Notes: generated from the letters alone by a model not told the origin. Counted from the first letter of the stretch, positions 37,110 to 52,290 are shown. The stretch is DNA of 64,000 nucleotides from Piscicola geometra (GCA_943735955.1 OX030962.1:1333888-1397887); one strand, 5' to 3'. Made by a program: numbers and translations.

Positions 37110-37128
37110 CAATGAAGAGCATTATTAT
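37110..37128 (-). mobile_element. SINE family 2, tail-side piece of a split copy
   Basis: GAAGAGCATTATTAT is the reverse complement of the ATAATAATGCTCGTC end of the SINE at 28913-29104. The rest of this copy resumes at 42225 after a hAT insertion. Bases 37121-37128 (ATTATTAT) are the left target duplication. Confidence 0.7.
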
Positions 37129-37540
37129 CAGGGGCGGCGATCTGCGAAAAATCTTGGGGGGGGTCCTCCCCAGGGTTGGAATCGAAGAACCGGTATCGAC
37201 CAATACAGTAAAATACTATTTAGTATTGCTTACTGTAGTGCCAATTACTTTTGTATAAACTATTAATATTTGTATCACCAAACTTTAAAAACAAGTTTGA
37301 TACTCAATAAAAATACTTTTCTACTGCCACTATGAGCGATTTGAAGAAAAAAATAGCGATTTTAATACTTTTTGTTATTTTTCATCTATATAAATTCAAT
37401 TACAACTAGCCATCAACCCATCAAATAAATGTTATAACATTTTTTTTTTCATTCATTTATGAGTACAATAGTTCAAAAAAATTACAAATAGATTTAAATT
37501 TGCCAAAGTTATAAACAAATATACATTGGGAAATTTTTTT

Positions 37541-37583
37541 GGCCCACAGTGTATATTTAGAATTTAAATATACACTGTGGGCC
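37541..37583. repeat. 43-bp perfect hairpin in hAT copy 2
   Basis: Arms GGCCCACAGTGTATATTTA and TAAATATACACTGTGGGCC are perfect 19-bp reverse complements around a GAATT centre. Copy 1 at about 21280 has only a short non-palindromic sequence (GTCCAGTTTATATAACA) at this place. It lies just beyond the transposase stop, in the 3' untranslated part. Confidence 0.9.
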
Positions 37584-37599
37584 ATTTAGATAACATGAA

Positions 37600-39110
37600 A
37601 TAATCTCTCTGTCTGTCCTCCTGGCCTCTCCCCACAGCTCGTTTACTACAATTTCCAAAAAGACCCCTTCGAATGTCTGACCGACTAGCAAATTCTTCTG
37701 CTAGTCTTTTAAAATCCAGACTGTCAAGTATATCATGATGAGCATGAAAAACGGTCAGTGAATTCAAGCGAGACTTTGTCATAGGTGCACGCAACTAAGT
37801 CTTAAGACGCCGCAAAGCACTAAAAGATCTTTCTGCAGTACATGACGTTATTGGACACACAAGCATCAACATGATCAATCTTTCAACCTAAGGAAACAGA
37901 TTTCTGACTTCCGTGATCATAGCTTGCATTATTTTTTGCGTTTGTGCTAAGTTTCTGTATTCATTCTGGTCTTTAAACATAGCTAACTGTAAACAAAGAC
38001 CAGTTTCATTCAACTCACGATACTGCTTGCAAATATCATGGTTCACTTCACCAGTTAGCAACATTGTCTCCAGCTGCAAGTAAGAACGCAAACCAGGAGA
38101 ATCTCAATTAAACCTTTCTGAGTTGCATGATTGCAATGTCTATGACAGCGTAATATGCTGCTCGATAATGTTCCTCTGGTGTTGTTGCTACATAAGCTGG
38201 GCCCAGCCCATAATACTTTTGTAGTGGCTTTTGCACCCGAGGTACAGAATCGGCTCGAGATCATATGCCAAAACCATACTGTTGACATCTCTGAAAATGG
38301 CATTAAACTGTTAATCTAATCGTAGGCGACGCAGTTCTTGCACAACCATTCCACTGACCTGGCACTTGCTGATTGCAACGACTTGTTCAACTGTACCAGA
38401 AGTGAATACACCAAAACAACTCATTGAGGGCCAATGCAGTAGTGCCCTGTTGAAAAAAAGCTTCAAGCCTTTCAGCTTTTTTATCAGCAGTACCAATGGA
38501 AGCAAATGATTCCAAGCTAACAAGTACTACTTCATAATGTTCAAACACAGAAGACACTGTAGAAACTCTAGTCATTCATCTTGTAGGACAAATAAGTTTT
38601 ATACCTTACTTTTTATTCAGTGGCTCATCAGGAAAGGCAATTATAAGAGACTCTAAAGCATCACTAAACTGCTTCTTGACCTTCCCTGAATGATTGTAAA
38701 AAGCACCTAACTCTTGGACAAACTGAAGTGAATTGCTCACAAAGGGATATGCGGCAGCTGTGTGCTGGGCAACAAGATTTAAACAGTGTGCAGAACAGTG
38801 GAAAAACAATGCAAGCGGATGCTCACTGCAGATAATAGCCTCACAACCATTATATTGGCGGTTCATTATAGCATCACCGTCATAAGTCTGAGCTTTTTTC
38901 TTTTCTATAGGTAGCATAATTCTGATCAGAAAATCTTTTACTACAGCAGATAATGTTTTTCCGATCGTATCTGGTGGGCTGAATAAACCAATAAACTGTT
39001 TATTAACATTTAGAGCTTCATCAAAAAAACGAATGCATATCGATTCCTGCTCTAACCAATTGCAGTTTTGTGTGCCGTCAACCACAACACCAAACTGGCT
39101 TGATTCGGCA
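37600..39110 (-). pseudogene. Broken hAT transposase (ZMYM1-like), copy 2
   Basis: The minus strand, N to C, starts in the 39085-38606 frame: VDGTQNCNWLEQESICIRF, then FIGLFSP.DTIGKTLSAVVK, QTYDGDAIMNRQYNGCEAII, HPLALFFHCSAHCLNLVAQH and VKKQFSDALESLI. This is the DUF4371 / RNase H-like region of ZMYM1-type hAT transposases. Later pieces give TRVSTVSSVFEHYEVVL, CKQYRELNETGLCLQLAMFK and the C-terminal dimerisation segment with SCTAERSFSALRRLKT, LNSLTVFHAHHDILDSLD and RSDIRRGLFGNC. A TAG interrupts after RRLKT, and frameshifts separate the pieces. It keeps the segment deleted in copy 1. The family role is cut-and-paste transposition; this copy cannot encode an intact protein. Confidence 0.87.
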
Positions 39111-39593
39111 TTAACAGTGCTGTGTTTCTAACGATAGAATGAGCTAAAAGCCTCAGCATTTCTTTTTTGGCAGTTATGCGATTGGATACTTGTAGTATGA
39201 TTTAAATACAACTTTAGTTAATGTTCGAAGCTTTTTGAATTTCATTAACTGGTTCATCCTAAAAATAGAAAGGGTCGATATTGATGTGGACCTCAGAATC
39301 CCCCTATGGATATCGCCCATGCAAAATAAGCAGCACAATATGATTGATTTTTCAAATAAAAATGTAAATTTGTCTGCTTGCAAAAAGTGAACCGATATTT
39401 TCATAAAAGCATTCTGAATGTCTGCTTGCGAAAATTGAAAAATTATACTACTGAATAAAAATTCTGTTTCATGCTATAGTTGACGATTATGCTTGTATTA
39501 AGATAGGAGTTGAGAAATTATTGTATTTGTAAAACTGAGGGGGTCCATGTTAAGATGGACCCCAGGACCCCCCTAGCATCGCTGCCTATACAT

Positions 39594-42079
39594 TGTGGTT
39601 GGCGTCCTTTAGTCTAGGTAGACAATGGACTTGCGCCGAGGGAGAACTTTTCGCTGCTGGTTTGTCGCTGCTGGTTGTTGTTCTCTGATGGTTGTTGTTC
39701 TTTGATGGTTGTTGTTCTCTTCTGATTGTTGTTCGCAGCTAGTTGTTATTAGCTGTTGGTTGTTGTTGGCTGCTGGTTGCTGGTCGCTGTTGGTTGTTTC
39801 TCACTTCTGGTTGTTGCTTGCTGCTGATTGTTGGTGGCTGCTGGTCGCAGATCGCTGCTGTTTTTCTTTTCTGCGAGAGCGCTTTTCACTGGCAAGCCGA
39901 CGAATCCCTGCTTTCCCCGCTTCTAGTCCCATGCGCACAGTTTGTTTCCATCTGCTTTTATCTTCAGCAAGCGATTCCCAGGTGCTGACGTCGATCTCTG
40001 CAGATTTAAGACCGCGCTTGCAGACGTCCTTGTAGCGAAGGTATGGCCTGCCAGTTGCTTTTCAACCTGAGGCAAGCTCGCCGAATAGCACGTCTTTGGG
40101 AAGTCGGCCATCATCCATCCGACGTACATGTCCCAGCCATCGGAGACGTCTTTGACGAAGAAGAGTGGTCATGCTTGAAATGGCTTCCCTCGCCAACACC
40201 TCGTTGTTTGTGACGCGGTCTTTCCATGAGATTCCGATCATGCGTCGAAGACACCGCATGTGGAAAGCATTCAATCTTTTTTCCTGGTATGCGTATAGTG
40301 TCCAGGCTTCACTGGCGTAAAGGAGAGTGCTCAGAACACATGCCTTGTACACAGCTGTCTGTCTTTATTGTCAGCATCTTGTTGCTCCAAACTCTTGGTG
40401 ACAGCCTGGCATAGGTTGTCGAAGCCTTGCCGATCTTCTGGTTCAGTTCTGCAACTAGTGAGAAGTCATCAGTGATTGTCGAACCAAGGTAGGTAAACTG
40501 GCTGACGACTTCCAGAGCATAGTTGTTGATAGTGATATGAGGTCGTTCGGCGTGCTGTGCCATCACCTGTGTTTTCTTGAAGCTGATAGTTAGGCTGGAC
40601 TCGTGTTGCACCTGTCTAAACTCATCGCATGCCTTGGAAAACCTGTCGAGCAGTCTTTGCAGTTCTGCCTCAGTGTGGGTGACCAGTGCTGCATCATCCG
40701 CAAACAGCATGTCTCTTATCACTTTTCGTATTGTGCCTTTTGCCTTCAGACGAGCCAGGTTGAAAAGACTATCGTCTGATCGAGAATGAAGATATACACC
40801 TTCTGTTGATGCTCCAAAAGCACGTTTCGGCATAACAGCAAAGAAGATGCCGAAGAGTGTGGGAGCGAGAACACAGCCTTGTTTGACGCCACTGCGGATT
40901 TCAAAAGCACTTGATGTCGACCCATCATACTGCACAGTGCTTTTCATATTGTCATGAAACGACTTTATAACGCTCAGGAGCTTTGGTGGGCAGCCAATCT
41001 TTGCCAGAATGTTGAAGAGTCCATCCCTACTGACAAGATCAAACGCTTTGGTCAGGTCTATGAAAGCTAGGAAAAGGGGTTTGTGTTGTTCTCTGCCTTT
41101 TTCTTGCAGTTGTCTGAGTGTGAAGATTAAAAAAAAGTGTTGGTGATGCTGAGATTGTGATATGAGCACATCTTCAAGAGTCGCTGTCCATTTTCATTCA
41201 TCTTTCCGACACCAAATTTAATCTTATTTGCGGGTACATTATAAGTCTGCTTGTCGAGTGTTGCAGCACTCTGAGCCCATACGCACCCAGTAGAGCAGAT
41301 AAACTGTGATGGAACAACACCTATTTGACTGGGGGCTGCCCAGCTTGAGGCGGGCGGTAGTTGTAAATGAGACATGGTGATCTCTCCCACCGTCGGAAGC
41401 AACCCCTGGCGCCATATGAAACATAGGACTTATAACCGGTAAACTGCTACTTCCCGTGTTTTTTCAACGCTTTCAGCGAAGCTGGAATGATCTCTCCAGG
41501 GCGTAAGCCTAGGCAAAATACTATGGAGGGTAAGTTGTAGCACATGCAGCAGACCCCCCCTCTCCACGCTTGATGGTGAGTCCAAGGGAAAGGCAAAGCC
41601 GATACATCTTGGAACCATCAGCGTCGCAGGAGTTGCCGGAATGACTTTGTGAGCAAAGTTAAGCAGCCTTAGAGACTCCGACTCCGGATTTGAAATGAGG
41701 GTTGACTCCCTTAGCCTTTGATTAGCCAAAACCTAACCTGCAAGGCAGCAGGGCCGTAACCCTGGCTGGGAGACTGAAAGGGTAATAGCACTTGTCTAAG
41801 GTGCTTCCCTGGACTAGTGGTAGAGCGGGAATGTCTTACTTTCTCGTACAGGTAAGACACCTGCCCACTGCTCTCGGGCTGGTCGTTGACACTAAGAATG
41901 TGTTCATCCGCCCTTTATCAGTTTTTGATCTTCGTGCTGTTGGGTAACCAAAAAGTCCGATTCATCGTGACAAGATGGTGGGCGGGTCAGTTTAGTTGCC
42001 GGCCACTCAACCACGACACTGGTTGTACAGCTTACGTGGTACTAGTAGCAGGTTCTTAACAGAACCTGACCTGACACAG
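39594..42079 (-). mobile_element. Non-LTR retrotransposon with 11-bp TSD, internally deleted
   Basis: The direct repeat TGCCTATACAT flanks the element at 39583-39593 and 42080-42090. Copy 1 of the host hAT has the uninterrupted site near 22757 (GCCCATACATACTCACAATG). The element is 2486 bp and reads on the minus strand: a 5' leader (42079 to about 41410), an endonuclease remnant, RT, and a 3' end GCCAACCACA with no poly(A). It is related to the element at 17911-19728. Confidence 0.9.
39610..41402 (-). pseudogene. Endonuclease/RT ORF of the inserted LINE, deleted and frameshifted
   Basis: The upstream frame (to 41127) ends FGVGKMNENGQRLLKMCSYH and ITNTFF, the end of the endonuclease domain. 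It is fused by a large deletion to the RT frame 41169-40309: FTLRQLQEK, FLAFIDLTKAFD, SGVKQGCVLAPTLFGIFF, FADD at residues 156-159 and FTYLGSTI. A frameshift near 40340 leads to 40352-40062 (YKACVLSTLLYASEAWTLYA, LRWLGHVRRMDD). Another break precedes YKDVCKRGLKSAEIDV. The C-terminus is a Gln/Asn/Thr-rich tail from CTG/GTT-type short repeats (39650-39860), without the CCHC finger seen at 19610-19675. The endonuclease and most of the linker are missing, so the copy is dead. Confidence 0.85.
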
Positions 42080-42224
42080 TGCCTATACATACTCACAATG
42101 TATTACTTTATAAAAATTTACTTTTATGCCATGGTTGACAATTATGCTCATATCAAAATAGAAATTTTTGAAACAAAAATAGGAAAAAAGTGGGGGGATC
42201 CTGACCCCAGGATCGCCGCCCATG

Positions 42225-42290
42225 ATTATTATGGTGGCGTATAACCTGAACGGGCTGCCTATTTTCATTTGCGCCTTTGCATAAGGCTAA
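42225..42290 (-). mobile_element. SINE family 2, second piece of the split copy
   Basis: After the right target duplication ATTATTAT, the reverse complement continues with GGTTATACGCCACC, GCAGCCCGTTCA and CAAATGAAAAT, matching the body of the SINE at 28913-29104. It is 5'-truncated; the tRNA-like head is not seen beyond about 42290. Confidence 0.75.
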
Positions 42291-42299
42291 AACTTGGAT

Positions 42300-42555
42300 T
42301 TAATTTTTGAATGTTCCATTTTCAAATTTTAAATATTCATGAAATAACCTATTATATTCCAAGTGGACGTAACGAATGTCAAATTTTTAGATTTTTTGCT
42401 TACTTATGCCCTAATAAGAAAAAATTTGTTCAAGTTCGAAGACTATTTGATCTTTTATTTTTTGCCGCAAAGATTTGCTATTTCATTTTGAATAATAGGA
42501 GGCTGATATATTGCATTTATTGTCCCGTTTTCAAAATGATGTTGCAATTCAGTAT
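42300..42555 (-). pseudogene. Old DUF4371-type hAT transposase fragment, part 2 (split)
   Basis: Joining across the hAT element at 42556-44128, the minus strand reads LVDEVLNRIEIGDTE (right part) into LQHHFENGTINAIYQPP and IIQNEIANLCGKK (this part), then a stop. The pattern of an early hAT/DUF4371 segment (..T+I+S.YQSP+IQNE+...CG) fits a TTF/52-kDa-repressor-like transposase. The identification rests on a short stretch. Confidence 0.5.
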
Positions 42556-42844
42556 CAGTGTTATTTTCGTAAAGAAAACTAAAACGACAATTCTGAATAA
42601 TCGTTCCACGAAAACGAAAATAAAAACTAAATTTATTTTCAAAACGAAAACGAAAATAAAAACTATAATTAGTTCCAAAACGAAACTTAAATAAAAACTA
42701 TAATTAATTACAAAACGAAAATTAAATACATTTCAAAGTATGCCATAATATGTAAATGTATAGTTTATATAAAAAAATATATGTCTATGTTATAAACATT
42801 ATCTTTGGGCTTTATGAAAGTAGCGCCATTTATAAAACGTTATT

Positions 42845-43470
42845 TTATTCAATCAATAATCAATCAACAAATCAATTTCTATAACGCTCTTTCCTCAAAT
42901 TCAAGAGCGCTCGTAAATAAATTTGTTAAACAGATATGTCTTCAGATCCTTACGAAAAGTAAATAATGATTTAGAAGTAGTTAAATAAGGAGGTAATGAG
43001 TTCCAAATATATGGACCTGCATAATGTGGGTTGTAGGTTAACTGCACACAAAAGAAAGCACACTGCATGTGTTAAATGCACATTTGATTTTGCACATATC
43101 TTCTTTTTTACAGAAAAAACGTTAATTTAGGGTTAAGGTTAGGGTTAGGATTAGGGTTAGAGTTAGGGTTAGGGTTTTCAGAAAAATCGCAGTTTAAGAA
43201 GAAATTTGCTAAATCAAATGTGCATTTAACACATGCAGTGTGCTTTCTTTCGTGTGCAGTTCACCTATAACCCATAATGTGATGATAAATTGGAGTACGG
43301 CTATTAGTTTTGAGTCAGAAATAAATCCTAAGCTACGACTATGATTAGATGGAACAATAGTATGAAAGGAAAAATTACATGGATCATTAATTAGTTTAGC
43401 ATTTTTATCAAAAAATATAGGTTCAAATTTTAGTAGATTCAATTTTAAAAACATTGAACTAGACCAGTTT
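42845..43470 (-). pseudogene. (AATC)n-tailed LINE 3' fragment, interrupted by a MITE
   Basis: On the minus strand from about 43470: a frame containing FEPIFFDKNAKLINDPC and SRSLGFISDSKLI, interrupted at 43273, then [40 protein letters not shown] and a stop. The 3' part reads GAGCGTTATAGAAATTGATT and ends with (GATT)n, seen on the + strand as AATCAATAATCAATC. The motif near WNSLP and the lysine-rich end are typical of CR1/L2-type ORF2 termini. Confidence 0.75.
43028..43272. mobile_element. MITE with internal telomeric repeats
   Basis: About 245 bp with roughly 60-bp terminal inverted repeats: the left arm contains AACTGCACACAAAAGAAAGC, ACACTGCATGTG and TTAAATGCACATTTGA; the right arm contains the complement, with GAAAGAAAGC. 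The 8-bp direct repeat CATAATGT flanks it at 43020-43027 and 43273-43280. The loop holds (TTAGGG)n at 43127-43176 with variants TTAAGG, TTAGGA and TTAGAG. It interrupts a LINE reading frame. Confidence 0.87.
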
Positions 43471-43508
43471 TCAATAGATAATAGACATAAACGTAAACAT
43501 AAATAGAC

Positions 43509-43574
43509 ATTTGCGCTCTTGAATTTGAAGAAAGAGCGCTATAGAAATCTATTTGATTGATTGATTGATAAACA
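43509..43574 (+). mobile_element. (GATT)n-tailed LINE 3' end, short piece
   Basis: GCGCTCTTGAATTTGAAGAA, then AGAGCGCTATAGAAATCTAT and (TTGA)n. It is nearly identical to 53046-53107 and inverted relative to the neighbouring fragment at 42845-43470. About 25 bp (AGTCATGT.TAGAAGATTCG) is directly repeated just beyond it, at 43577 and 43708. Confidence 0.8.
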
Positions 43575-44128
43575 GAGTCATGTCTAGAAGATTCGTTCTG
43601 TCCTTCATCTGCAGAGCTCATCTGCCTTGTGAAGTAGGTAGTCATTGGGTGCTTGCAAGCTGTGCACTGGTGCTCGATTTGAGGCCCTGGCACTTCTTCA
43701 TACACACAGTCATGTGTAGAAGATTCGTTACCGCTTCGTCAATTAAATTATCACTTATTTTAATCATAAATTTGTTATTATATTTAAAATGTGTTATTAC
43801 TTAATAATTTACGTACTCAATTCTTATAATATTTCAATTGACTGATAATTTTTAAAACTCATCTGTTGTTAATATACAGTTCTATTTTACTGTTTCATTT
43901 TATGATCAATTAATTTTTTTTAGATATAAAAAAATAGTGTTCAAAGTTGTACATTAATATATTTTCAAAACTAAAATGAAAATAAAAACTTTAATTATTT
44001 TCAAAACTGAAACGAAAATAAAAACTTTAATTATTTCCAAAACGAAAACGAAAATAAAAACTATAATTAATTCCAAAACGAAACTGAAATAAAAACTAAA
44101 ATTATTTTCTGAAACGAAAATAACACTG

Positions 44129-44225
44129 TTCAGTATCACCGATTTCAATGCGGTTTAAAACTTCATCTACTAATTTTTCCTTTAAGGGTAAATGATGTGA
44201 TAATAAAATCTCTTTAAGTAAGCCT
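44129..44225 (-). pseudogene. Old DUF4371-type hAT transposase fragment, part 1 (split)
   Basis: The minus strand reads KEILLSHHLPLKEKLVDEVL and NRIEIGDTE and runs to the target duplication at 44129. It continues in the same sense at 42555 on the other side of the inserted hAT element. Confidence 0.5.
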
Positions 44226-49333
<5,108 letters not shown>

Positions 49334-49385
49334 CTAATGATTTATATAGCGCCCTTTACTAGATGAACAAAAGCGCGAATATTTT
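49334..49385 (-). mobile_element. LINE 3' end at the base of the (AATC)n tract
   Basis: Minus strand: GCGCTTTTGTTCATCTAGTA, then AAGGGCGCTATATAAATCAT and (GATT)n. It has the same organisation as the tails at 43509-43574 and 53046-53107 (GAGCGCTATAGAAATC) but is diverged. Confidence 0.7.
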
Positions 49386-49559
49386 TGGCAACTATGACAG
49401 AGATGAACCATTAAGTGCATTGCAAAAGTTACTTCTCAAAAATTAATCTCTACTCACTAAATCCTTCCTTTCAATCCGGTTAAATTTCTTTAGTTAAACT
49501 CTATAATGACCTTATTTTAACCTCTCTTTTTATCCTATGATTTTTAATCTGCTTTTGGA
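49386..49559. other. Interval with no clear feature
   Basis: A possible degenerate 5' part of the following hAT copy; matches to the second copy fade out upstream of about 49560. Confidence 0.4.
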
Positions 49560-51401
49560 AAAACAAAATTGATCAACTTGTAAAAAGATAGTCATCTAAG
49601 CAAAATTTTTTACATTTTTTTCACAATTTTTTAAAAATGAAAATAAGACTTTTGTTCGTGCTGGTTGTGACGTAGCACAGATTATTGCTCGATCGTCTCG
49701 ACCATTTACTGATGGTGATTTCGTCAAAAACTGCGTGCAAGCCATTTGCAAAGAAGTCTGTCCTGAGAAAACAGACCTGTTCAACATAGTGCCATTGTCA
49801 CGGATCACTTTCCAGTGCCGGGTGGTTGATTTATCCAACGACGTTTGTGAAAAGTTGCGTGACAAGCTTGCCATTTGCAAGTAATTTTCAATTTCCTTAG
49901 ATGAGAGCACGGATAACGTTGACACAGCACAGCTTTTGGTTTTTGTTCGTGTGGTGGATGAGAACTGTAAATTAACTCAGGAATTAGCAGAGATGGCCCA
50001 ACTACGTGGACGTACGACTGGTGCAGATATTTTTGAAGGAGTGAAATCTGTACTTGAAAACCTTAACGTTCAGTGGCCAAAGCTCTGAAGTGTTACTACT
50101 GACGGTTCACCCGCCATGACTGGTAAAGAATTAGGACTTGTTGCTCATCTGCGATCACATTTGCGAGACTTAGGAATTCCAACAGACATCATCCACGCAT
50201 ACCACTGCATCATACATCAAGAATCACTGTGTACACGAGTCATTAATTTTTATAATGCTATGAAATTTGTTTTTAAATCAGTGAACTTCATACGAGCAAA
50301 AGTACTTAACCATCAACAATTCAGATAATTTATTGAAAACATTGAGTCAGAATATCGTGATATACCATATCACACTGATGTAAGGTGGTTGAGTCAAGGA
50401 AAAGTTTTAACTAGGTTTGTTGAGTTACGAAAAGAAATCTGTGAATTCCTTGTTACCAAAGGCAAAGACACGGCAGTTTTTACAGACAAACAGTGTTTGG
50501 CAGACTTAGCATTTTTGACAGACATGACAGAACACTTAAATAAATTGAATCTGCGTCTTCAAGGCAAAGATCACTACATCTTTGATATGTACCAAGAGCT
50601 GCTGTCATTCACCTTGAAGCTATGGCTGTTTTGATCAAATCTGCAATCTGGTAATTTGTCATTTTCCTTTTCCATGTTCAGCTTTTCAGAAGGAATGCCA
50701 ATGTGACTTCAATAAATACCACGACAGTTGTGAAGCGTTACTAAAGGAATTTAATGAACGTTTTGATGCATTCAGGGAGCATAAGGATTAATTCAACTTC
50801 ATCCGTGACCCTTTCTCTTGTGCTGTAGAATCCGTACCTAAGCAATGTCAGTTAGAAGTCACCAAAATTAAAGTTTGCGTTTCAGCATAACTTTTTATGG
50901 ATGTCTTAGTTCAGTTAAATATGGAGCGGTCAAAGATTTGGCTTGCCGAATCTTGTCTGAATTTGGCAGCACATACGTGTGTGAACAAACGTTTTCAGTC
51001 ATGAACACAAACAAAAATAAACGGAGATCATCTTTGACTGATGATAATCTTTGTTCGATTTTGAGGCTTGCATCAACATAACTCGAAGCCAATATTGACA
51101 ATGTTGTTGCAACCATTCAGGCTCAACCTTCTCATTAAAATACTAAAATTTATTTATTTATAAATATTAACGTTATTTTTTTTGTTATGAAATTTATTAA
51201 AAACTTGCATTCTTTGAGTTTTTTTACATTTAGATATTCATACATTTTTAAAAAACGTTATTTTTTTTGTTATGACATTTATTAAAAATTTTCATTCTTT
51301 GAGTTGTTTTATTGTGTCATCTATGTGCACGCTGATGCGGCCCTTGGCGCCCGGGACTCAGTAATTTTGGCCTTTAGGCTGAAAAAGGTTGTGCACCCCT
51401 G
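49560..51401 (+). pseudogene. hAT transposase copy i (GTF2IRD2/ZBED-like), 5'-truncated
   Basis: Coding from about 49568: SSRPFTDGDFVKNCVQAICK, VCPEKTDLFNIVPLSRIT, SISLDESTDNVDTAQLLVFV (first catalytic Asp), RGRTTGADIFEGVKSVLENL, VTTDGSPAMTGKELGLVAHL (second Asp region), [52 protein letters not shown] and the dimerisation end [20 protein letters not shown]. Stops occur near 49881, 50086, 50326, 50632 and 50787, and a stretch near 50865 is deleted relative to the copy at 56150. The 3' terminus GGTTGTGCACCCCTG ends at 51401 and is followed by ATATAGAA. The BED finger and 5' terminus are absent. An 85-bp tandem duplication lies at 51160-51310. Confidence 0.87.
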
Positions 51402-51425
51402 ATATAGAAGATGAAGTGTTTAGAG

Positions 51426-52282
51426 CAGGGGTGCACAACCTTTTTCAGCCAGAGGGCCAAAATTACTGAGACCCTGGGCGCCAGGGGCCGCATCAGCGTG
51501 CACATAGATCACACAATAAAACACCTCAAAGAATGAAAGTTTTTAATAAATGTCATAACAAAAAAAATAACGTTTTTTAAAAATGTATGAATAACTAAAT
51601 GTTAGTATTTTAATGAGAAGGTTGAGCCTGAATTGTTGCAACAACATTGTCAATATTGGGTTCGAGTTCTGTTGTTACAAGCTTCAAAATCGTTAAGGTT
51701 TTCAAGAACCGATTTCACTCTTCCAAAAATGTCTGCACCAGTCGTACGTCCACGTAATAAGGCCATTCCTGCTAATTCCTGAGTTAATTTACAGAACAAA
51801 AGTCTTATTTTCATTAACTTTAAAAAAAACATATTTCGCTCAGATGACAATCTTTCTACAAGTTGATCAATTTTATTTTTTCTAGCTTCGCCTTTCACAT
51901 AATCATACGTAGCAGCGTGTTTGGTTTCATAATGTCTTTTGCAATTGTAGTCCTTCATTACAGTTACGGACTCGCGACAAATTAGGCACAAAGCTGTTCC
52001 GTTGAAATGCTGCATAAAATATTTTTTGTCAATTCTTCATTAAACTGACGATTTTATACTTTGACATTCTTACTAAATTAAAACAACCAGCGTGCGAACT
52101 CAATTTTCGCTCGTTGTTGTTGTTTCAATCGTTTTATATTATGGATGTGCGAACAGTACTATTAAAAGAGATAGGCGGGTGCATCGATTTAAAATTCTGT
52201 TAGGGCCGCAAATAGCCAAAATGGACTAGTTGTCTGGGGGCCGCATCAAACAGGCTGGTGGGCCGCGGGTTGTGCACCTCTG
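51426..52282 (-). mobile_element. hAT copy ii, inverted, internally deleted
   Basis: Both termini are present: CAGGGGTGCACAACC at 51426 (the 3' end of the element) and GGTTGTGCACCTCTG ending at 52282 (the 5' end). The minus-strand frame 52015-51650 encodes a BED-type finger ([20 protein letters not shown], then HYETKHA), KIDQLVERLSSERNMFF, and RGRTTGADIFGRVKSVLENL, then jumps to the C-terminal end. Its flanking 8-mers do not match each other (GTTTAGAG left, TTCTATAT right). The right flank is the reverse complement of the 3' flank of copy i. Confidence 0.87.
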
Positions 52283-52290
52283 TTCTATAT

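Larger units (their letters stand above)
37129..42224 (-). mobile_element. hAT element (ZMYM1/DUF4371-like), copy 2, both termini and 8-bp TSD
   Basis: The left end is CAGGGGCGGCGATC (37129) and the right end GATCGCCGCCCATG (ending 42224): inverted repeats matching at 13 of 14 bases. The 8-bp direct repeat ATTATTAT flanks it at 37121-37128 and 42225-42232, as expected for hAT. The total is 5096 bp, of which 2486 bp is an inserted LINE plus its 11-bp duplication, so the original element was about 2.6 kb. It is inserted in a SINE family 2 copy. It carries the broken transposase at 37600-39110. Confidence 0.9.
42556..44128. mobile_element. Non-autonomous hAT element with subterminal arrays
   Basis: Terminal inverted repeats of 15 bp, CAGTGTTATTTTCGT at 42556 and its exact complement ending at 44128, are flanked by the 8-bp direct repeat TTCAGTAT (42548-42555 and 44129-44136). 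Just inside each end lie 3-4 copies of a roughly 33-bp unit rich in AAAACGAAAACGAAAATAAA (42600-42720 and 43965-44110, the latter in the same + strand sense). The 1573-bp interior holds LINE pieces and a MITE. No transposase was found. Confidence 0.9.

Noticed and set aside
39709..40035. Leu/Trp-rich + strand frame resembling a membrane protein
   Set aside because: It is antisense to the Gln/Asn-rich tail of the LINE at 39594-42079 and consists of short GTTGTTGCTGGT-type repeats.
43127..43176. True telomere or healed chromosome break
   Set aside because: The hexamers lie symmetrically inside an inverted-repeat element with its own 8-bp target duplication, so insertion explains them better.
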